Positions 21,766 to 23,392 of a stretch of 23,392 bases of DNA are shown piece by piece. The position numbers and the translations under genes were made by a program. Numbering within the stretch: position 1 is the first letter of the stretch; every line of letters starts with the position of its first letter. Origin of the DNA: DASXVX01 sp036504075 (GTDB lineage Bacteria; Bacillota; Sulfobacillia; Symbiobacteriales; Symbiobacteriaceae); contig DASXVX010000014.1 in NCBI GenBank assembly GCA_036504075.1, positions 1 through 23,392 of the forward strand, given 5' to 3'. The notes below the pieces were generated by a model, which was not told where the DNA came from, ran no database searches, and worked only from the letters and a program-made list of their open reading frames with translations.

Positions 21766-22698
21766 TTATAGGTCTCCGGCTGCGGCCAGCATGGCGAGCC
21801 GGGCCGCCCCAATGACTCCCGCCTGGGGGCCACAGTGCGCTTTCTTCAACCGGACGGAGAGCGACCGCGGGCGGCATTCCCGAGCCACCGCCTCCAGCAA
21901 GCGGTCCCACCAGTACCCCAGCCGCACGATTCCGCCGCCGACCACAACCAACTGCGGGTCAAACGCTTGCTCCAGGTTCACGAGCAGGAGCGCCAGATCA
22001 CTCACGAAGCGTTCCACCCCGGTGCGAGCGGCTTCCCGCCTGGGCGAAGCCGCTTTCTCCGCGCTGTACAGCACATCGCGGATACCCCGGAACGCATGGC
22101 CCTGGGTGAGCGCCTCGTTGGCCCAGCGAGTCAGGGCTTTGGCCGACACATACTGCTCGGCACAGCCAGCCCCGCCGCAGTTGCAGGGCAGTCCACGGGG
22201 GTACAGGGCCATGTGGCCCACCTCTCCGGCTCCAGACCGCGCCCCCCGCCAGAGCTTGTTGTCGATGACGACGGCCCCGCCCACGCCCGTGCCGATGGTC
22301 AGCGTGAGAAAATTGGCCGTTCCCCGGGCGGCTCCGATCCAACCTTCAGCCAGGGCAGCGGCGTTCACGTCGTTATCGACGATCACCGGCAACCCGAGCC
22401 GCCGGGACAGCTCAGGTCCCAGAGGCGTTCCCGTCCAGCCCGGCAGGTTCCCCGTGGCGAAGATCACGTGCCCGCGCCGGACATCGATGCGCCCGGCGGA
22501 ACCCACCCCGCAGGCGACCACCGGCGAGCCCTCACGATCTGAAACCGTGCGGGCGATGAATTCAACCCGGTCCAGCAGTGCGGCGGCGCCTTCGATAGCC
22601 CGGGTCGGCGTCTCGCTGTGGTGCAGAATCTGTCCCTGCTCACTGACCAGCGCCGCCTTTACCCCGGTACCGCCGATGTCAATGCCCAAAAAGGCCAC
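21766..22698 (-). CDS. ROK-family sugar kinase (glucokinase or N-acetylglucosamine kinase)
   Basis: This 310-residue ATP-dependent kinase phosphorylates a hexose, probably glucose or an amino sugar, in the cytoplasm. It shows the phosphate loop DIGGTGVK (7-14), catalytic Asp110 in DNDVNAAALAE, GTGVGG (136-141), and the ROK zinc site His162 with Cys172, Cys174 and Cys179 (GLPCNCGGAGC). The length fits Bacillus GlcK and NagK alike. The start is GTG 22698 with AAGGA eleven bases upstream, a rather weak site. It lies 0.6 kb from the nag operon, on the same strand, so GlcNAc or GlcN as substrate is attractive but unproven. DnaA-box-like sequences lie in its upstream region. Confidence 0.92.
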   Translation of the reverse strand: MAFLGIDIGGTGVKAALVSEQGQILHHSETPTRAIEGAAALLDRVEFIARTVSDREGSPVVACGVGSAGRIDVRRGHVIFATGNLPGWTGTPLGPELSRRLGLPVIVDNDVNAAALAEGWIGAARGTANFLTLTIGTGVGGAVVIDNKLWRGARSGAGEVGHMALYPRGLPCNCGGAGCAEQYVSAKALTRWANEALTQGHAFRGIRDVLYSAEKAASPRREAARTGVERFVSDLALLLVNLEQAFDPQLVVVGGGIVRLGYWWDRLLEAVARECRPRSLSVRLKKAHCGPQAGVIGAARLAMLAAAGDL

Positions 22699-22739
22699 TG
22701 CCGTTCACATCCTTAGGTTCATCCACCGAGATATCCCCA

Positions 22740-22813
22740 TTATGCACAACTTATACACAGATTTATGTGATTGCCCACAGACGCGCGCACAGGTTGTGAA
22801 CAAATTACTCACA
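22740..22813. promoter_or_regulatory. Cluster of DnaA-box-like sequences
   Basis: Against the consensus TTATNCACA there are two exact matches, TTATGCACA (22740-22748) and TTATACACA (22751-22759). Near matches are TTGCCCACA (22771-22779, two changes), TTGTTCACA on the minus strand (22795-22803, one change) and TTACTCACA (22805-22813, one change, overlapping the GNAT stop codon). Five in 74 bases is far denser than expected by chance in GC-rich DNA. A -10-like CATAAT for the ROK gene overlaps the first box. This may be a DnaA-titrating or regulatory cluster. Confidence 0.6.
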
Positions 22814-23392
22814 ATCACGGCCAGATTGGGCCGGCGGTACCCAGAGATCGCGCGTGTATTCCCGGCGGAAGCCCAGGTGCTCCAGGCACAAGTGCTCCAC
22901 CGGGGACCCCGGTTCCGTTTGCAGCATGCCCGCGCGCCGCCCGTCACGGGCCGCATCGGCCATGCGCCGGAGCATCGTGGCCCGCTCCACGCCCTGACGC
23001 CGGTGTTCCGGCAGCACGGCCCCGCAGTAGAAGCCCGCCACGTCTCCCTGGCCCCAATAGAGTCCCGTGCCCACCGGCCGCCCGGAGAGCCAGGCCAGGT
23101 AGAAGCGAGCTCGGGCGCCTTCCCCGGGTGTCCGCAGGAGGCTCGTCCAACCGGCCCGAATCTCCCGACCCGTGGCCGGGCTGACTTCGTAGGCCCGCAC
23201 CAGCGTGCTTCCCCAGAGGTTAAGCTGCCGGGGGCCGATTTCCTCCACCGCGACCCCCGGTGGCAGGCCCAGCTCTGGTTGCGGCAGGTCGCAGCCAAGT
23301 GCCACTTGTCGCCCCAGCCGCCGCCACCCCAGGCCCGCGAGCGCAGCCGCCAGGCCTTCGGTCTCGCCGGCCGCCGGCGTCAGGAACAACGC
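22805..23392 (-). CDS. GNAT-family N-acetyltransferase, 5' end outside the window
   Basis: The visible 195 residues form the C-terminal part of an acetyl-CoA-dependent N-acetyltransferase. The frame is open through the right edge, so the start lies beyond the window. The GNAT acetyl-CoA loop is seen in CGAVLPEHRRQGVERATMLRRM (the R-R-x-G-x motif), preceded by the strand GRPVGTGLYWGQGDVAGFY and followed by the GMLQTEPGSPVEHLCLEHLGFRREY region that closes the fold. An upstream half with weak similarity (GLAAALAGLGWRRLGRQVALGCDL) may be part of a second GNAT-like domain. The substrate is unknown. The stop codon overlaps the DnaA-box-like cluster. Confidence 0.85.
   Translation of the reverse strand, partial: ALFLTPAAGETEGLAAALAGLGWRRLGRQVALGCDLPQPELGLPPGVAVEEIGPRQLNLWGSTLVRAYEVSPATGREIRAGWTSLLRTPGEGARARFYLAWLSGRPVGTGLYWGQGDVAGFYCGAVLPEHRRQGVERATMLRRMADAARDGRRAGMLQTEPGSPVEHLCLEHLGFRREYTRDLWVPPAQSGRDCE

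Noticed and set aside
22740..22813. Chromosomal origin of replication (oriC)
   Set aside because: No dnaA, dnaN, rpmH or similar gene is adjacent, no obvious AT-rich unwinding region accompanies the boxes, and only two boxes are exact.
22794..22814. CRP-like site TTGTGA...TCACAA
   Set aside because: The half-sites are nine bases apart instead of six, and they coincide with DnaA-box-like sequences that explain the symmetry.
1..23392. CRISPR array, transposase, integrase or phage genes
   Set aside because: No regularly spaced direct repeats and no recombinase-like protein were seen anywhere in the window.

Overview
The window is about 23.4 kb of GC-rich bacterial chromosome carrying 23 protein genes, none of them phage or transposase genes. 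Strong GGAGG-type ribosome binding sites, frequent GTG and TTG starts, sigma-A style promoters, a DUF2512 membrane protein and a nagR-nagA-nagB cluster suggest a high-GC member of the Bacillota (Symbiobacterium-like). That placement is an inference from gene content and signals; no rRNA or other phylogenetic marker is present.

Layout: 1-185 holds two hairpins and a tRNA-3'-end-like fragment. 186-2042 (-) is a methyl-accepting chemotaxis protein with a clear promoter. 2252-2506 (+) is a small acyl-carrier-like protein without the usual modified serine. 2566-4911 (-) is a class III aminotransferase (GabT type) behind a formate/nitrite channel (FNT family), with a striking inverted repeat between them. 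5076-6054 (-) is an HD-domain hydrolase followed by a DUF2512 protein. 6153-6707 (+) is a PduO-type cobalamin adenosyltransferase. 6771-9054 (-) is a short UvrD/PcrA-like helicase overlapping the start region of an unknown 137-residue gene. 9206-10024 (+) is a HAD phosphatase whose end overlaps a MacB-like ABC exporter pair (9990-11851, -). 12073-12390 (+) is a small membrane protein with a Pro/Gln/Tyr tail.

The centre (12837-17380, +) is a three-gene operon for a soluble, flavin-containing NAD(P)-linked formate dehydrogenase: a fused NuoE-NuoF diaphorase, a small NuoG/HoxU-like iron-sulfur subunit, and a molybdopterin catalytic subunit using Cys rather than Sec. The formate channel upstream at 4.9 kb could feed it. 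A MerR/GyrI-like regulator with a classic MerR promoter follows.

18479-21170 (-) is a nagR-nagA-nagB amino-sugar operon with its own promoter and a palindromic operator. A ROK sugar kinase (21766-22698, -) probably belongs to the same physiology, and a GNAT acetyltransferase runs off the right edge.

The most interesting non-coding signals are a cluster of DnaA-box-like sequences between the GNAT and ROK genes, a sigma-54-like promoter core framed by a perfect 15-bp inverted repeat upstream of gabT, and an AT-rich element with inverted ends upstream of the formate dehydrogenase operon. I saw no clearly new multi-gene system.
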